A DNA stretch of 64,000 nt, from contig JAPXFY010000026.1 in NCBI GenBank assembly GCA_030674185.1, positions 39,810,632-39,874,631 on the forward strand, given 5' to 3'. Source of the stretch: Monoplex corrugatus. Taxonomy: Eukaryota; Mollusca; Gastropoda; Littorinimorpha; Ranellidae. Made by a program: the position numbers and the translations under genes. The notes under the pieces are model-generated. The model was not told the origin of the DNA. It searched no databases and saw nothing but the letters and a program-made list of their open reading frames with translations. Below are positions 28,757 to 43,307 of the stretch, one piece after another (position 1 is the stretch's first letter; each line of letters begins with the position of its first letter).

Positions 28757-31700
28757 GTAGACAGTTTTAAAAATGCCTATGGTCGAATAAAATTGTTTGG
28801 AAGACTTGAAAAAAAATGTAGACAGTTTTAAAAATGCCTATGGTCGAATAAAATTGTTTGAGAGAATTGAAAAAAAATGTAGACAGTTTTAAAAATGCCT
28901 ATGGTCGAATAAAATTGTTTGAGAGAATTGAAAAAAATTTAGACAGTTTTAAAAATACCTATGGTCGAATAAAATTGTTTGGGAGACTTGAAAAGAAAAT
29001 GTAGACAGTTTTAAAAATGCCTATGGTCGAATAAAATTGTTTGAGAGAATTGAAAAAAAATGTAGACAGTTTTAAAAAAGCATATGGTCGAATAAAATTG
29101 TTTGAGAGAATTGAAAAAAAATGTAGACAGTTTTAAAAATGCCTATGGTCGAATAAAATTGTTTGAGAGAATTGACAAAAATGTAGACAGTTTTAAAAAT
29201 GCCTATGGTCGAATAAAATTGTTTGAGAGAATTGAAAAAAAAATGTAGACAGTTTTAAAAATGCCTATGGTCGAATAAAATTGTTTGAGAGAATTGAAAA
29301 AAAATGTAGAGTTTAGTTTTAAAAATGCCTATGGTCGAATAAAATTGTTTGAGGAAATTGAAAAAAATGTAGACAGTTTTTAAAAATACCTATGGTCGAT
29401 TAAAATTGTTTGATAGAATTGAAAAAAAAATGTAGACAGTTTTAAAAATGCCTATGGTCGAATAAAATTGATTGAGAGAATTGAAAAAAAATGTAGACAG
29501 TTTTAAAAATGCCTATGGTCGAATAAAATTGTTTGGGATAATTGAAAAAAAATGTAGACAGTTTTAAAAATGCCTATGGTCGAATAAAATTGTTTGAGAG
29601 AATTGAAAAAAAATGTAGAGTTTAGTTTTAAAAATGCCTATGGTCGAATAAAATTGTTTGAGAGAATTGAAAAAAATGTAGACAGTTTTAAAAATACCTA
29701 TGGTCGAATAAAATTGTTTGAGAGAATTGAAAAAAAAATGTAGACAGTTTTAAAAATGCCTATGGTCGAATAAAATTGTTTGAGAGAATTGAAAAAAATG
29801 TAGACAGTTTTAAAAATGCCTATGGTCGAATAAAATTGTTTGGGATAATTGAAAAAGAATGTACAGTTTTAAAAATGCCTATGGTCGAATAAAATTGTTT
29901 GAGAGAATTGAAAAAAAATGTAGACAGTTTTAAAAATGCCTATGGTCGAATAAAATTGTTTGAGAGAATTGAAAAAAATGTAGACAGTTTAAAAATACCT
30001 ATGGTCGAATAAAATTGTTTGGGAGACTTGAAAAAAAAATGTAGACAGTTTTAAAAATGCCTATGGTCGAATAAAATTGTTTCAGAGAATTGAAAAAAAA
30101 TGTAGACAGTTTTAAAAATGCCTATGGTCGAATAAAATTGTTTGAGAGAATTGAAAAAAAATGTAGACAGTTTTAAAAATACCTATGGTCGAATAAAATT
30201 GTTTGAGAGAATTGAAAAAAAATGTAGACAGTTTTAAAAATACCTATGGTCGAATAAAATTGTTTGAGAGAATTGACAAAAATGTAGACAGTTTTAAAAA
30301 TACCTATGGTCGATTAAAATTGTTTGATAGAATTGAAAAAAAATGTAGACAGTTTTAAAAATGCCTATGGTCGAATAAAATTGTTTGAGAGAATTGAAAA
30401 AAAAATGTAGACAGTTTTAAAAATGCCTATGGTCGAATAAAATTGTTTGAGAGAATTGAAAAAAAATGTAGGCAGTTTTAAAAATACCTATGGTCGAATA
30501 AAATTGTTTGAGAGAATTGACAAAAATGTAGACAGTTTTAAAAATGCCTATGGTCGAATAAAATTGTTTGAGAGAATTGAAAAAAAAAATGTAGACAGTT
30601 TTAAAAATGCCTATGGTCGAATAAAATTGTTTGAGAGAATTGAAAAAAAATGTAGATTTTAGTTTTAAAAATGCCTATGGTCGAATAAAATTGTTTGAGA
30701 GAATTGAAAAAAATGTAGACAATTTTAAAAATACCTATGGTCGATTAAAATTGTTTGATAGAATTGAAAAAAAATGTAGACAGTTTTAAAAATGCCTATG
30801 GTCGAATAAAATTGATTGAGAGAATTGATAAAAAATGTAGACAGTTTTAAAAATGCCTATGGTCGAATAAAATTGTTTGGGATAATTGACAAAAATGTAG
30901 ACAGTTTTAAAAATGCCTATGGTCGAATAAAATTGTTTGAGAGAATTGAAAAAAAAATGTAGACAGTTTTAAAAATGCCTATGGTCGAATAAAATTGTTT
31001 GAGAGAATTGAAAAAAAATGTAGAGTTTAGTTTTAAAAATGCCTATGGTCGAATAAAATTGTTTGAGAGAATTGAAAAAAATGTAGACAATTTTAAAAAT
31101 ACCTATGGTCGATTAAAATTGTTTGATAGAATTGAAAAAAAATGTAGACAGTTTTAAAAATGCCTATGGTCGAATAAAATTGATTGAGAGAATTGATAAA
31201 AAATGTAGACAGTTTTAAAAATGCCTATGGTCGAATAAAATTGTTTGGGATAATTGACAAAAATGTAGACAGTTTTAAAAATGCCTATGGTCGAATAAAA
31301 TTGTTTGAGAGAATTGAAAAAAAATGTAGACAGTTTTAAAAATGCCTATGGTCGAATAAAATTGTTTGGGATAATTGAAAAAAAATGTACAGTTTTAAAA
31401 ATGCCTATGCTCGAATAAAATTGTTTGAGAGAATTGAAAAAAAATGTAGAGTTTAGTTTTAAAAATGCCTATGGTCGAATAAAATTGTTTGAGAGAATTG
31501 AAAAAAATGTAGACAGTTTTAAAAATACCTATGGTCGAATAAAATTGTTTGAGAGAATTGAAAAAAAAATGTAGACAGTTTTAAAAATGCCTATGGTCGA
31601 ATAAAATTGTTTGAGAGAATTGAAAAAAAAATGTAGACAGTTTTAAAAATGCCTATGGTCGAATAAAATTGTTTGAGAGAATTGACAAAAATGTAGACAG

Positions 31701-34700
31701 TTTTAAAAATGCCTATGGTCGAATAAAATTGTTTGAGAGAATTAAAAAAAAATGTAGACAGTTTTAAAAATGCCTATGGTCGAATAAAATTGTTTGGGAG
31801 AATTGAAAAAATGTACAGTTTTAAAAATGCCTATGGTCGAATAAAATTGTTTGAGAGAATTGAAAAAAAATGTAGAGTTTAGTTTTAAAAATGCCTATGG
31901 TCGAATAAAATTGTTTGAGAGAATTGAAAAAAATGTAGACAGTTTTAAAAATACCTATGGTCGAATAAAATTGTTTGAGAGAATTGAAAAAAAAATGTAG
32001 ACAGTTTTAAAAATGCCTCTGGTCGAATAAAATTGATTGAGAGAATTGAAAAAAAAATGTAGACAGTTTTAAAAATGCCTATGGTCGAATAAAATTGTTT
32101 GAGAGAATTGAAAAAAAAATGTAGACAGTTTTAAAAATGCCTATGGTCGAATAAAATTGTTTGAGAGAATTGAAAAAAAATGTAGAGTTTAGTTTTTAAA
32201 AATGCCTATGGTCGAATAAAATTGTTTGAGAGAATTGAAAAAATGTAGACAATTTTAAAAATACCTATGGTCGATTAAAATTGTTTGATAGAATTGAAAA
32301 AAAATGTAGACAGTTTTAAAAATGCCTATGGTCGAATAAAATTGATTGAGAGAATTGATAAAAAATGTAGACAGTTTTAAAAATGCCTATGGTCGAATAA
32401 AATTGTTTGGGATAAATTGACAAAAATGTAGACAGTTTTAAAAATGCCTATGGTCGAATAAAATTGTTTGAGAGAATTGAAAAAAAATGTAGACAGTTTT
32501 AAAAATGCCTATGGTCGAATAAAATTGTTTGGGATAATTGAAAAAAAAATGTACAGTTTTAAAAATGCCTATGCTCGAATAAAATTGTTTGAGAGAATTG
32601 AAAAAAATGTAGAGTTTAGTTTTAAAAATGCCTATGGTCGAATAAAATTGTTTGAGAGAATTGAAAAAAAATGTAGACAGTTTTAAAAATACCTATGGTC
32701 GAATAAAATTGTTTGAGAGAATTGAAAAAAAAATGTAGACAGTTTTAAAAATGCCTCTGGTCGAATAAAATTGATTGAGAGAATTGAAAAAAAATGTAGA
32801 CAGTTTTAAAAATGCCTATGGTGGAATAAAATTGTTTGGGATAATTGAAAAAAAATGTAGACAGTTTTAAAAATGCTTATGGTCGAATAAAATTGTTTGG
32901 GAGATTGAAAAAAAAATGTAGACAGTTCTATAATGCTTATGGTCGAATAAAAATGTTTGAGAGAATTGAAAAAAATGTAGACAGTTTTAAAAATCCTATG
33001 GTCGATAAAATTATTTGAGAGAATTGAAAAAAAAATGTAGACAGTTTTAAAAATGCCTATGGTCGAATAAAATTGTTGAGAGAATTGAAAAAAAAATGTA
33101 GACAGTTTTAAAAATGCCTATGGTCGAATAAAATTGTTTGGATAATTGAAAAAAAATGTAGACAGTTTTAAAAATGCCTATGGTCGAATAAAATTGTTTG
33201 AGAGAATTGAAAAAAAATGTAGACAGTTTTAAAAATGCCTATGGTCGAATAAAATTGTTTGAGAGAATTGAAAAAAATTTAGACAGTTTTAAAAATCCTA
33301 TGTCGAATAAAATTGTTTGAGAGAATTGAAAAAAAATGTAGACAGTTTTAAAAATGCCTATGGTCGAATAAAATTGTTTGAGAGAATTGAAAAAAATGTA
33401 GACAGTTTTTAAAAATGCCTATGGTCGAATAAAATTTTTTGAGAGAATTGAAAAAAAATGTAGACAGTTTTAAAAATGCGTATGGTCGAATAAAATTGTT
33501 TGGGAAATTGAAAAAAAAATGTAGACAGTTTTAAAAATGCCTATGGTCGAATAAAATTGTTTGAGAGAATTGAAAAAAAAATGTAGAGTTAAAGTTTTAA
33601 AAATGCCTATGGTCGAATAAAATTGTTTGAGAGAATTGAAAAAAAATGTAGACAGTTTTAAAAATACCTATGGTCGAATAAAATTGTTTGAGAAATTGAA
33701 AAAAAAATGTAGACAGTTTTAAAAATGCCTATGGTCGAATAAAATTGTTTGAGAGAATTGAAAAAAAAATGTAGACAGTTTTAAAAATGCCTATGGTCGA
33801 ATAAAATTGTTTGAGAGAATTGACAAAAATGTAGACAGTTTTAAAAATGCCTATGGTCGAATAAAATTGTTTGAGAGAATTGAAAAAAATGTAGACAGTT
33901 TTAAAAATGCCTATGGTCGAATAAAATTGTTTGAGAGAATTGAAAAAAAATTAGACAGTTTTAAAAATGCCTATGGTCGAATAAAATTGTTTGATAGAAT
34001 TGAAAAAAAAATGTAGACAGTTTTAAAAATACCTATGGTCGAATAAAATTGTTTGAGAGAATTGAACAAAAATGTAGACAGTTTTAAAAATGCCTATGGT
34101 CGAATAAAATTGTTTGAGAGAATTGAAAAAAAAATGTAGAGTTTAGTTTAAAATGCCTTATGGTCGAATAAAATTGTTTGAGAGAATTGAAAAAAATGTA
34201 GACAGTTTTAAAAATGCCTATGGTCGAATAAAATTGTTTGGGATAATTGACAAAAATGTAGACAGTTTTAAAAATGCCTATGGTCGAATAAAATTGTATT
34301 GAGAGAATTGAAAAAAAATGTAGACAGTTTTTAAAAATGCCTATGGTCGAATAAAATTGTTTGAGAGAATTGAAAAAAAATTTAGACAGTTTTAAAAATG
34401 CCTATGGTCGAATAAAATTGTTTGAGAGAATTGAAAAAAAATGTAGACAGTTTTAAAAATACCTATGGTCGAATAAAATTGTTTGAGAGAATTGAAAAAA
34501 TGTAGACAGTTTTAAAAATGCCTATGGTCGAATAAAATTGTTTGAGAGAATTGAAAAAAAATGTAGAGTTCAGTTTTAAAAATGCCTATGGTCGAATAAA
34601 ATTGTTTGAGAGAATTGAAAAAAATGTAGACAGTTTTAAAAATGCCTATGGTCGAATAAAATTGTTTGGGATAATTGACAAAAATGTAGACAGTTTTAAA

Positions 34701-37700
34701 AAATGCCTATGGTCGAATAAAATTGTTTGAGAGAATTGAAAAAAAAATGTAGACAGTTTTAAAAATGCCTATGGTCGAATAAAATTGTTTGGGATAATTG
34801 AAAAAAAATGTACAGTTTTAAAAATGCCTATGGTCGAATAAAATTGTTTGAGAGAATTGAAAAAAAATGTAGAGTTAGTTTTAAAAATGCCTATGGTCGA
34901 ATAAAATTGTTTGAGAGAATTGAAAAAAAATGTAGACAGTTTTAAAAATACCTATGGTCGAATAAAATTGTTTGAGAGAATTGAACAAAAAATGTAGACA
35001 GTTTTAAAAATGCCTATGGTCGAATAAAATTGTTTGAGAGAATTGAAAAAAAATGTAGAGTTCAGTTTTAAAATGCCTATGGTCGAATAAAATTGTTTGA
35101 GAGAATTGAAAAAAATGTAGACAGTTTTAAAAATGCCTATGGTCGAATAAAATTGTTTGGAGATAATTGACAAAAAAATGTAGACAGTTTTAAAAATGCC
35201 TATGGTCGAATAAAATTGTTTGAGAGAATTGAAAAAAAATGTAGAAGTTTTTAAAAATGCCTATGGTCGAATAAAATTGTTTGAGAGAATTGAAAAAAAT
35301 GTAGACAGTTTTAAAAATAGCCTATGGTCGAATAAAATTGTTTGAGAGAATTGAAAAAAATGTAGACAGTTTTAAAAATGCCTATGGTCGAATAAAATTG
35401 TTTGAGAGAATTGAAAAAAAATGTAGACAGTTTTAAAAATGCCTATGGTCGAATAAAATTGTTTGAGAGAATTGAAAAAAATGTAGACAGTTTTAAAAAT
35501 GCCTATGGTCGAATAAAATTGTTTGGGATAATTGAAAAAAATGTAGACAGTTTTAAAAATGCCTATGGTCGAATAAAATTGTTTGAGAGAATTGAAAAAA
35601 AATGTAGACAGTTTTAAAAATGCCTATGGTCGAATAAAATTGTTTGGATAATTGAAAAAAAATGTAACAGTTTTAAAAATCCTATGGTCGAATAAAATTG
35701 TTTGAGAGAATTGAAAAAAAATGTAGCGTTAGTTTTAAAAATGCCTATGGTCGAATAAAATTGTTTGAGAGAATTGAAAAAAATGTAGACAGTTTTAAAA
35801 ATACCTATGGTCGAATAAAATTGTTTGAGAGAATTGAAAAAAAAATGTAGACAGTTTTAAAAATGCCTATGGTCGAATAAAATTGTTTGAGAGAATTGAA
35901 AAAAAAATGTAGACAGTTTTAAAAATGCCTATGGTCGAATAAAATTGTTTGAGAGAATTGACAAAAATGTAGACAGTTTTAAAAATGCCTATGGGTCGAA
36001 TAAAATTGTGAAAAAAGTTTGAGAAAGAAAAAAAAATGTAGACAGTTTTAAAAATGCCTATGGTCGAATAAAATTGTTTGAGAGAATTGAAAAAAAATGT
36101 AGAGTTTAGTTTTAAAAATGCCTATGGTCGAATAAAATTGTTTGAGAGAATTGAAAAAATGTAGACAATTTTAAAATACCTATGGTCGATTAAAATTGTT
36201 TGATAGAATTGAAAAAAAATGTAGACAGTTTTAAAAATGCCTATGGTCGAATAAAATTGATTGAGAGAATTGATAAAAAATGTAGACAGTTTTTAAAATG
36301 CCTATGGTCGAATAAAATTGTTTGGGATAATTGACAAAAATGTAGACAGTTTTAAAATGCCTATGGTCGAATAAAATTGTTTGAGAGAATTGAAAAAAAT
36401 GTAGACAGTTTTAAAAATGCCTATGGTCGAATAAAATTGTTTGGGATAATTGAAAAAAAATGTACAGTTTTAAAAATGCCTATGCTCGAATAAAATTGTT
36501 TGAGAGAATTGAAAAAAAATGTAGAGTTTAGTTTTAAAAATGCCTATGGTCGAATAAAATTGTTTGAGAGAATTGAAAAAAATGTAGACAGTTTTAAAAA
36601 TACCTATGGTCGAATAAAATTGTTTGAGAGAATGAAAAAAAAATGTAGACAGTTTTAAAAATGCCTCTGGTCGAATAAAATTGATTGAAGAATTGAAAAA
36701 AAATGTAGACAGTTTTAAAAATGCCTATGGTGGAATAAAATTGTTTGGGTAATTGAAAAAAAATGTAGACAGTTTTAAAAATGCTTATGGTCGAATAAAA
36801 TTGTTTGGGAGACTTGAAAAAAAAATGTAGACAGTTCTATAATTGCTTATGGTCGAATAAAAATGTTTGAGAGAATTGAAAAAAATGTAGACAGTTTTAA
36901 AAATACCTATGGTCGATTAAAATTATTTGAGAGAATTGAAAAAAAAAATGTAGACAGTTTTAAAAATGCCTATGGTCGAATAAAATTGATTGAGAGAATT
37001 GAAAAAAAATGTAGACAGTTTTAAAAATGCCTATGGTCGAATAAAATTGTTTGGGATAATTGAAAAAAAATGTAGACAGTTTTAAAAATGCCTATGGTCG
37101 AATAAAATTGTTTGAGAGAATTGAAAAAAAATGTAGACAGTTTTAAAAATGCCTATGGTCGAATAAAATTGTTTGAGAGAATTGAAAAAAATTTAGACAG
37201 TTTTAAAAATACCTATTGTCGAATAAAATTGTTTGAGAGAATTGAAAAAAATGTAGACAGTTTTAAAAATGCCTATGGTCGAATAAAATTGTTTGAGAGA
37301 ATTGAAAAAAATGTAGACAGTTTTAAAATGCCTATGGTCGAATAAATTTTATTTGAGAGAATTGAAAAAAAATGTAGACAGTTTTAAAAATGCGTATGTC
37401 GAATAAAATTGTTTGGGATAATTGAAAAAAAATGTAGACAGTTTTAAAAATGCCTATGGTCGAATAAAATTGTTTGAGAGAATTGAAAAAAATGTAGAGT
37501 TTAGTTTTAAAAATGCCTATGGTCGAATAAAATTGTTTGAGAGAATTGAAAAAAATGTAGACAGTTTTAAAAATACCTATGGTCGAATAAAATTGTTTGA
37601 GAAAATTGAAAAAAAAATGTAGACAGTTTTAAAAATGCCTATGGTCGAATAAAATTGTTTGAGAGAATTGAAAAAAAAATGTAGACAGTTTTAAAAATGC

Positions 37701-40700
37701 CTATGGTCGAATAAATTGTTTGAGAGAATTGACAAAAATGTAGACATTTAAAAATGCCTATGGTCGAATAAAATTGTTTGAGAGAATTGAAAAAAAATGT
37801 AGACAGTTTTAAAAATGCCTATGGTCGAATAAAATTGTTTGAGAGAATTGAAAAAAAATTTAGACAGTTTTAAAAATGCCTATGGTCGAATAAAATGTTT
37901 GATAGAATTGAAAAAAAATGTAGACAGTTTTAAAAATACCTATGGTCGAATAAAATTGTTTGAGAGATTGACAAAAATGTAGACAGTTTTAAAAATGCCT
38001 ATGGTCGAATAAAATTGTTTGAGAGAATTGAAAAAAATGTAGAGTTTAGTTTTAAAAATGCCTATGGTCGAATAAAATTGTTTGAGAGAATTGAAAAAAA
38101 TGTAGACAGTTTTAAAAATGCCTATGGTCGAATAAAATTGTTTGGGATAATTGACAAAAATGTAGACAGTTTTAAAAATGCCTATGGTCGAATAAAATTG
38201 TTTGAGAGAATTGAAAAAAAATGTAGACAGTTTTAAAAATGCCTATGGTCGAATAAAATTGTTTGAGAGAATTGAAAAAAAATTTAGACAGTTTTTAAAA
38301 ATGCCTATGGTCGAATAAAATTGTTTGAGAGAATTGAAAAAAAATGTAGACAGTTTTAAAAATACCTATGGTCGAATAAAATTGTTTGAGAGAATTGACA
38401 AAAATGTAGACAGTTTTAAAAATGCCTATGGTCGAATAAAATTGTTTGAGAGAATTGAAAAAAATGTAGAGTTCAGTTTTAAAAATGCCTATGGTCGAAT
38501 AAAATTGTTTGAGAGAATTGAAAAAAATGTAGACAGTTTTAAAAATGCCTATGGTCGAATAAAATTGTTTGGGGATAATTGACAAAAAATGTAGACAGTT
38601 TTAAAAATGCCTATGGTCGAATAAAATTGTTTGAGAGAATTGAAAAAAAATGTAGACAGTTTTAAAAATGCCTATGGTCGAATAAAATTGTTTGGGATAA
38701 TTGAAAAAAAAATGTACAGTTTTTAAAAATGCCTATGGTCGAATAAAATTGTTTGAGAGAATTGAAAAAAATGTAGAGTTTAGTTTTAAAAATGCCTATG
38801 GTCGAATAAAATTGTTTGAGAGAATTGAAAAAAATGTAGACAGTTTTAAAAATACCTATGGTCGAATAAAATTGTTTGAGAGAATTGACAAAAATGTAGA
38901 CAGTTTTAAAAATGCCTATGGTCGAATAAAATTGTTTGAGAGAATTGAAAAAAAATGTAGAGTTCAGTTTTAAAAATGCCTATGGTCGAATAAAATTGTT
39001 TGAGAGAATTGAAAAAAATGTAGACAGTTTTAAAAATGCCTATGGTCGAATAAAATTGTTTGGGATAATTGACAAAAATGTAGACAGTTTTAAAAATGCC
39101 TATGGTCGAATAAAATTGTTTGAGAGAATTGAAAAAAAATGTAGAGTTTAGTTTTAAAAATGCCTATGGTCGAATAAAATTGTTTGAGAGAATTGAAAAA
39201 AATGTAGACAGTTTTAAAAATGCCTATGGTCGAATAAAATTGTTTGAGAGAATTGAAAAAAATGTAGACAGTTTTAAAAATGCCTATGGTCGAATAAAAT
39301 TGTTTGGGATAATTGACAAAAATGTAGACAGTTTTAAAAATGCCTATGGTCGAATAAAATTGTTTGAGAGAATTGAAAAAAATGTAGAGTTTAGTTTTAA
39401 AAATGCCTATGGTCGAATAAAATTGTTTGAGAGAATTGAAAAAAATGTAGACAGTTTTAAAAATACCTATGGTCGAATAAAATTGTTTGAGAGAATTGAC
39501 AAAAATGTAGACAGTTTTAAAAATGCCTATGGTCGAATAAAATTGTTTGAGAGAATTGAAAAAAAATGTAGAGTTCAGTTTTAAAAATGCCTATGGTCGA
39601 ATAAAATTGTTTGAGAGAATTGAAAAAAATGTAGACAGTTTTAAAATGCCTATGGTCGAATAAAATTGTTTGGGATAATTGACAAAAATGTAGACAGTTT
39701 TAAAAATGCCTATGGTCGAATAAAATTGTTTGAGAGAATTGAAAAAAAATGTAGACAGTTTTAAAAATGCCTATGGTCGAATAAAATTGTTTGGGATAAT
39801 TGAAAAAAATGTACAGTTTTAAAAATGCCTATGGTCGAATAAAATTGTTTGAGAGAATTGAAAAAAAATGTAGAGTTTAGTTTTAAAAATGCCTATGGTC
39901 GAATAAAATTGTTTGAGAGAATTGAAAAAAATGTAGACAGTTTTAAAAATACCTATGGTCGAATAAAATTGTTTGAGAGAATTGAAAAAAAAATGTAGAC
40001 AGTTTTAAAAATGCCTATGGTCGAATAAAATTGTTTGAGAGAATTGAAAAAAAAAATGTAGACAGTTTTAAAAATGCCTATGGTCGAATAAAATTGTTTG
40101 AGAGAATTGACAAAAATGTAGACAGTTTTAAAAATGCCTATGGTCGAATAAAATTGTTTGAGAGAATTGAAAAAAAATGTAGACAGTTTCAAAAATGCCT
40201 ATGGTCGAATAAAATTGTTTCGGAGAATTGAAAAAAATGTACAGTTTTAAAAATGCCTATGGTCGAATAAAATTGTTTGAGAGAATTGAAAAAAAATGTA
40301 GAGTTTAGTTTTAAAAATGCCTATGGTCGAATAAAATTGTTTGAGAGAATTGAAAAAAATGTAGACAGTTTTAAAAATACCTATGGTCGAATAAAATTGT
40401 TTGAGAGAATTGGAAAAAAAATGTAGACAGTTTTAAAAATGCCTATGGTCGAATAAAATTGATTGAGAGAATTGAAAAAAAAATGTAGACAGTTTTAAAA
40501 ATGCCTATGGTGGAATAAAATTGTTTGGGATAATTGAATAAAAAATGTAGACAGTTTTGAAAATGCTTATGGTCGAATAAATTTGTTTGGGAGACTTGAA
40601 AAAAAAAATGTAGACAGTTTATAATTGCTTATGGTCGAATAAAAATGTTTGAGAGAATTGAAAAAAATGTAGACAGTTTTAAAAATACCTATGGTCGATT

Positions 40701-42940
40701 AAAATTATTTGAGAGAATTGAAAAAAAAATGTAGACAGTTTTAAAAATGCCTATGGTCGAATAAAATTGATTGAGAGAATTGAAAAAAAATGTAGACAGT
40801 TTTAAAAATGCCTATGGTCGAATAAAATTGTTTGGGATAATTGAAAAAAAATGTAGACAGTTTTAAAAATGCCTATGGTCGAATAAAATTGTTTGAGAGA
40901 ATTGAAAAAAAATGTAGACAGTTTTAAAAATGCCTATGGTCGAATAAAATTGTTTGAGAGAATTGAAAAAAATGTAGACAGTTTTAAAAATGCCTATGGT
41001 CGAATAAAATTTTATTTGAGAGAATTGAAAAAAAATGTAGACAGTTTTAAAAATGCCTATGGTCGAATAAAATTGTTGGGATAATTGAAAAAAAAAATGT
41101 AGACAGTTTTAAAAATGCCTATGGTCGAATAAAATTGTTTGAGAGAATTGAAAAAAAATGTAGAGTTTAGTTTTAAAATGCCTATGGTCGAATAAAATTG
41201 TTTGAGAGAATTGAAAAAAATGTAGACAGTTTTAAAATAGCTATGGTCGAATAAAATTGTTTGAGAGAATTGAAAAAAAAATGTAGACAGTTTTAAAAAT
41301 GCCTATGGTCGAATAAAATTGATTGAGAGAATTGAAAAAAAAATGTAGACAGTTTTAAAAATGCCTATGGTCGAATAAAATTGTTTGAGAGAATTGACAA
41401 AAATGTAGACAGTTTTAAAAATGCCTATGGTCGAATAAAATTGTTTGAGAGAATTGAAAAAAAATGTAGACAGTTTTAAAAATGCCTATGGTCGAATAAA
41501 ATTGTTTGGGAGACTTGAAAAAAATGTACAGTTTTAAAAATGCCTATGGTCGAATAAAATTGTTTGAGAGAATTGAAAAAAAATGTAGAGTTTAGTTTTA
41601 AAAATGCCTATGGTCGAATAAAATTGTTTGAGAGAATTGAAAAAAATTTAGACAGTTTTAAAAATACCTATGGTCGAATAAAATTGTTTGAGAGAATTGA
41701 AAAAAAAATGTAGACAGTTTTAAAAATGCCTCTGGTCGAATAAAATTGATTGAGAGAATTGAAAAAAAAATGTAGACAGTTTTAAAAATGCCTATGGTCG
41801 AATAAAATTGTTTGGGATAATTGAAAAAAAAATGTAGACAGTTTTAAAAATGCCTATGGTCGAATAAAATTGTTTGGGAAACTTGAAAAAAAAATGTAGA
41901 CAGTTCTATAATTGCTTATGGTCGAATAAAATTGTTTGAGAGAATTGAAAAAAATGTAGACAGTTTTAAAAATACCTATGGTCGATTAAAATTGTTTGAG
42001 AGAATTGAAAAAAAAAATGTAGACAGTTTTAAAAATGCCTTTGGTCGAATAAAATTGATTGAGAGAATTGAAAAAAAATGTAGACAGTTTTAAAAATGCC
42101 TATGGTCGAATAAAATTGTTTGGGATAATTGAAAAAAAATGTAGACAGTTTTAAAAATGCCTATGGTCGAATAAAATTGTTTGAGAGAATTGAAAAAAAA
42201 TGTAGAGTTTAGTTTTAAAAATGCCTATGGTCGAATAAAATTGTTTGAGAGAATTGAAAAAAATGTAGACAGTTTTAAAAATACCTATGGTCGAATAAAA
42301 TTGTTTGAGAGAATTGAAAAAAAAATGTAGACAGTTTTAAAAATGCCTATGGTCGAATAAAATTGTTTGAGAGAATTGACAAAAATGTAGACAGTTTTAA
42401 AAATGCCTCTGGTCGAATAAAATTGTTTGAGAGAATTGAAAAAAAATGTAGACAGTTTTAAAAATGCCTATGGTCGAATAAAATTGTTTGGGATAATTGA
42501 AAAAAAATGTACAGTTTTAAAAATGCTTATGGTCGAATAAAATTGTTTGAGAGAATTGAAAAAAAATGTAGAGTTTAGTTTTAAAAATGCCTATGGTCGA
42601 ATAAAATTGTTTGAGAGAATTGAAAAAAATTTAGACAGTTTTAAAAATACCTATGGTCGAATAAAATTGTTTGAGAGAATTGGAAAAAAAATGTAGACAG
42701 TTTTAAAAATGCCTATGGTCGAATAAAATTGATTGAGAGAATTGAAAAAAAAATGTAGACAGTTTTAAAAATACCTATGGTCAAATAAAATTGTTTGGGA
42801 TAATTGAAAAAAAATGTAGACAGTTTTAAAAATGCCTATGGTCGAATAAAATTGTTTGGGAGACTTGAAAAAAAAATGTAGACAGTTCTATAATTGCCTA
42901 TGGTCGAATAAAATTGTTTGGGAGAATTAAAAAATAAAAA
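28757..42940. repeat. 14.2-kb satellite array, ~61-bp unit with higher-order structure
   Basis: About 230 copies of GTAGACAGTTTTAAAAATGC+CTATGGTCGAATAAAATTGT+TTGAGAGAATTG plus A5-A9 and T. Variants are of three kinds. Linker: GTAGAGTTTAG (long) and GTACAG (short). Centre: GGGATAATTG, GATAGAATTG, GATTGAGAG, GGGAGACTTG. ATACC/GATTAAAA and GTGGAATAAAA point variants. Long-linker units recur every ~426 bp (31021, 31447, 31873), i.e. seven units. Very AT-rich with regularly spaced A/T tracts. Six-A units keep a 20-residue frame (VDSFKNAYGRIKLFERIEKN) open for up to 154 codons (39120-39584); A-run changes break it everywhere, so I do not call it coding. Confidence 0.97.
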
Positions 42941-43305
42941 TGACAGTAGACCGTACGTCCGCTTCGCTTGGCAATTTTTTGTAGACTGGCGGTTGGCGCC
43001 CAGAGGCTCATGGGAGGTCAAATTGTGACCTACTGTGCCAAATCCTAATTTTTTTTTTTTTTTTACACATAATGGTATTCCAGATCTTTCTACATCAAAT
43101 ATCATTTATTCAACTCACACATGCATACTCCCACAGTTACACGCATGCAAGCACACTGACAATGCATACGCATAACTTTACGTCACAAAGTGTTTCCACG
43201 GTGACCAATACATATTTCTAGGAAGGGGAGACAACCTGCCCTACCGGACAACCTATCGTATCGGCTGCTTCCCTTGGATCAAATGGGTAACTCGGATCTT
43301 GACAC
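42941..43305. other. unassigned right flank of the satellite
   Basis: Unique text beginning ACAGTAGACCGTACGTCC. No gene recognised; poly-T at 43050. Confidence 0.4.
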
Positions 43306-43307
43306 CC

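Noticed and set aside
39120..39584. 154-codon open frame in the satellite (VDSFKNAYGRIKLFERIEKN repeats)
   Set aside because: The frame depends on the length of the A run in each ~61-bp unit; most units break it, and many sub-arrays show equal openness only by chance. It reflects the repeat, not a gene.
28757..42940. CRISPR array
   Set aside because: Regular repeats but no unique spacers, unit too degenerate, and a eukaryotic context with introns and LINEs.
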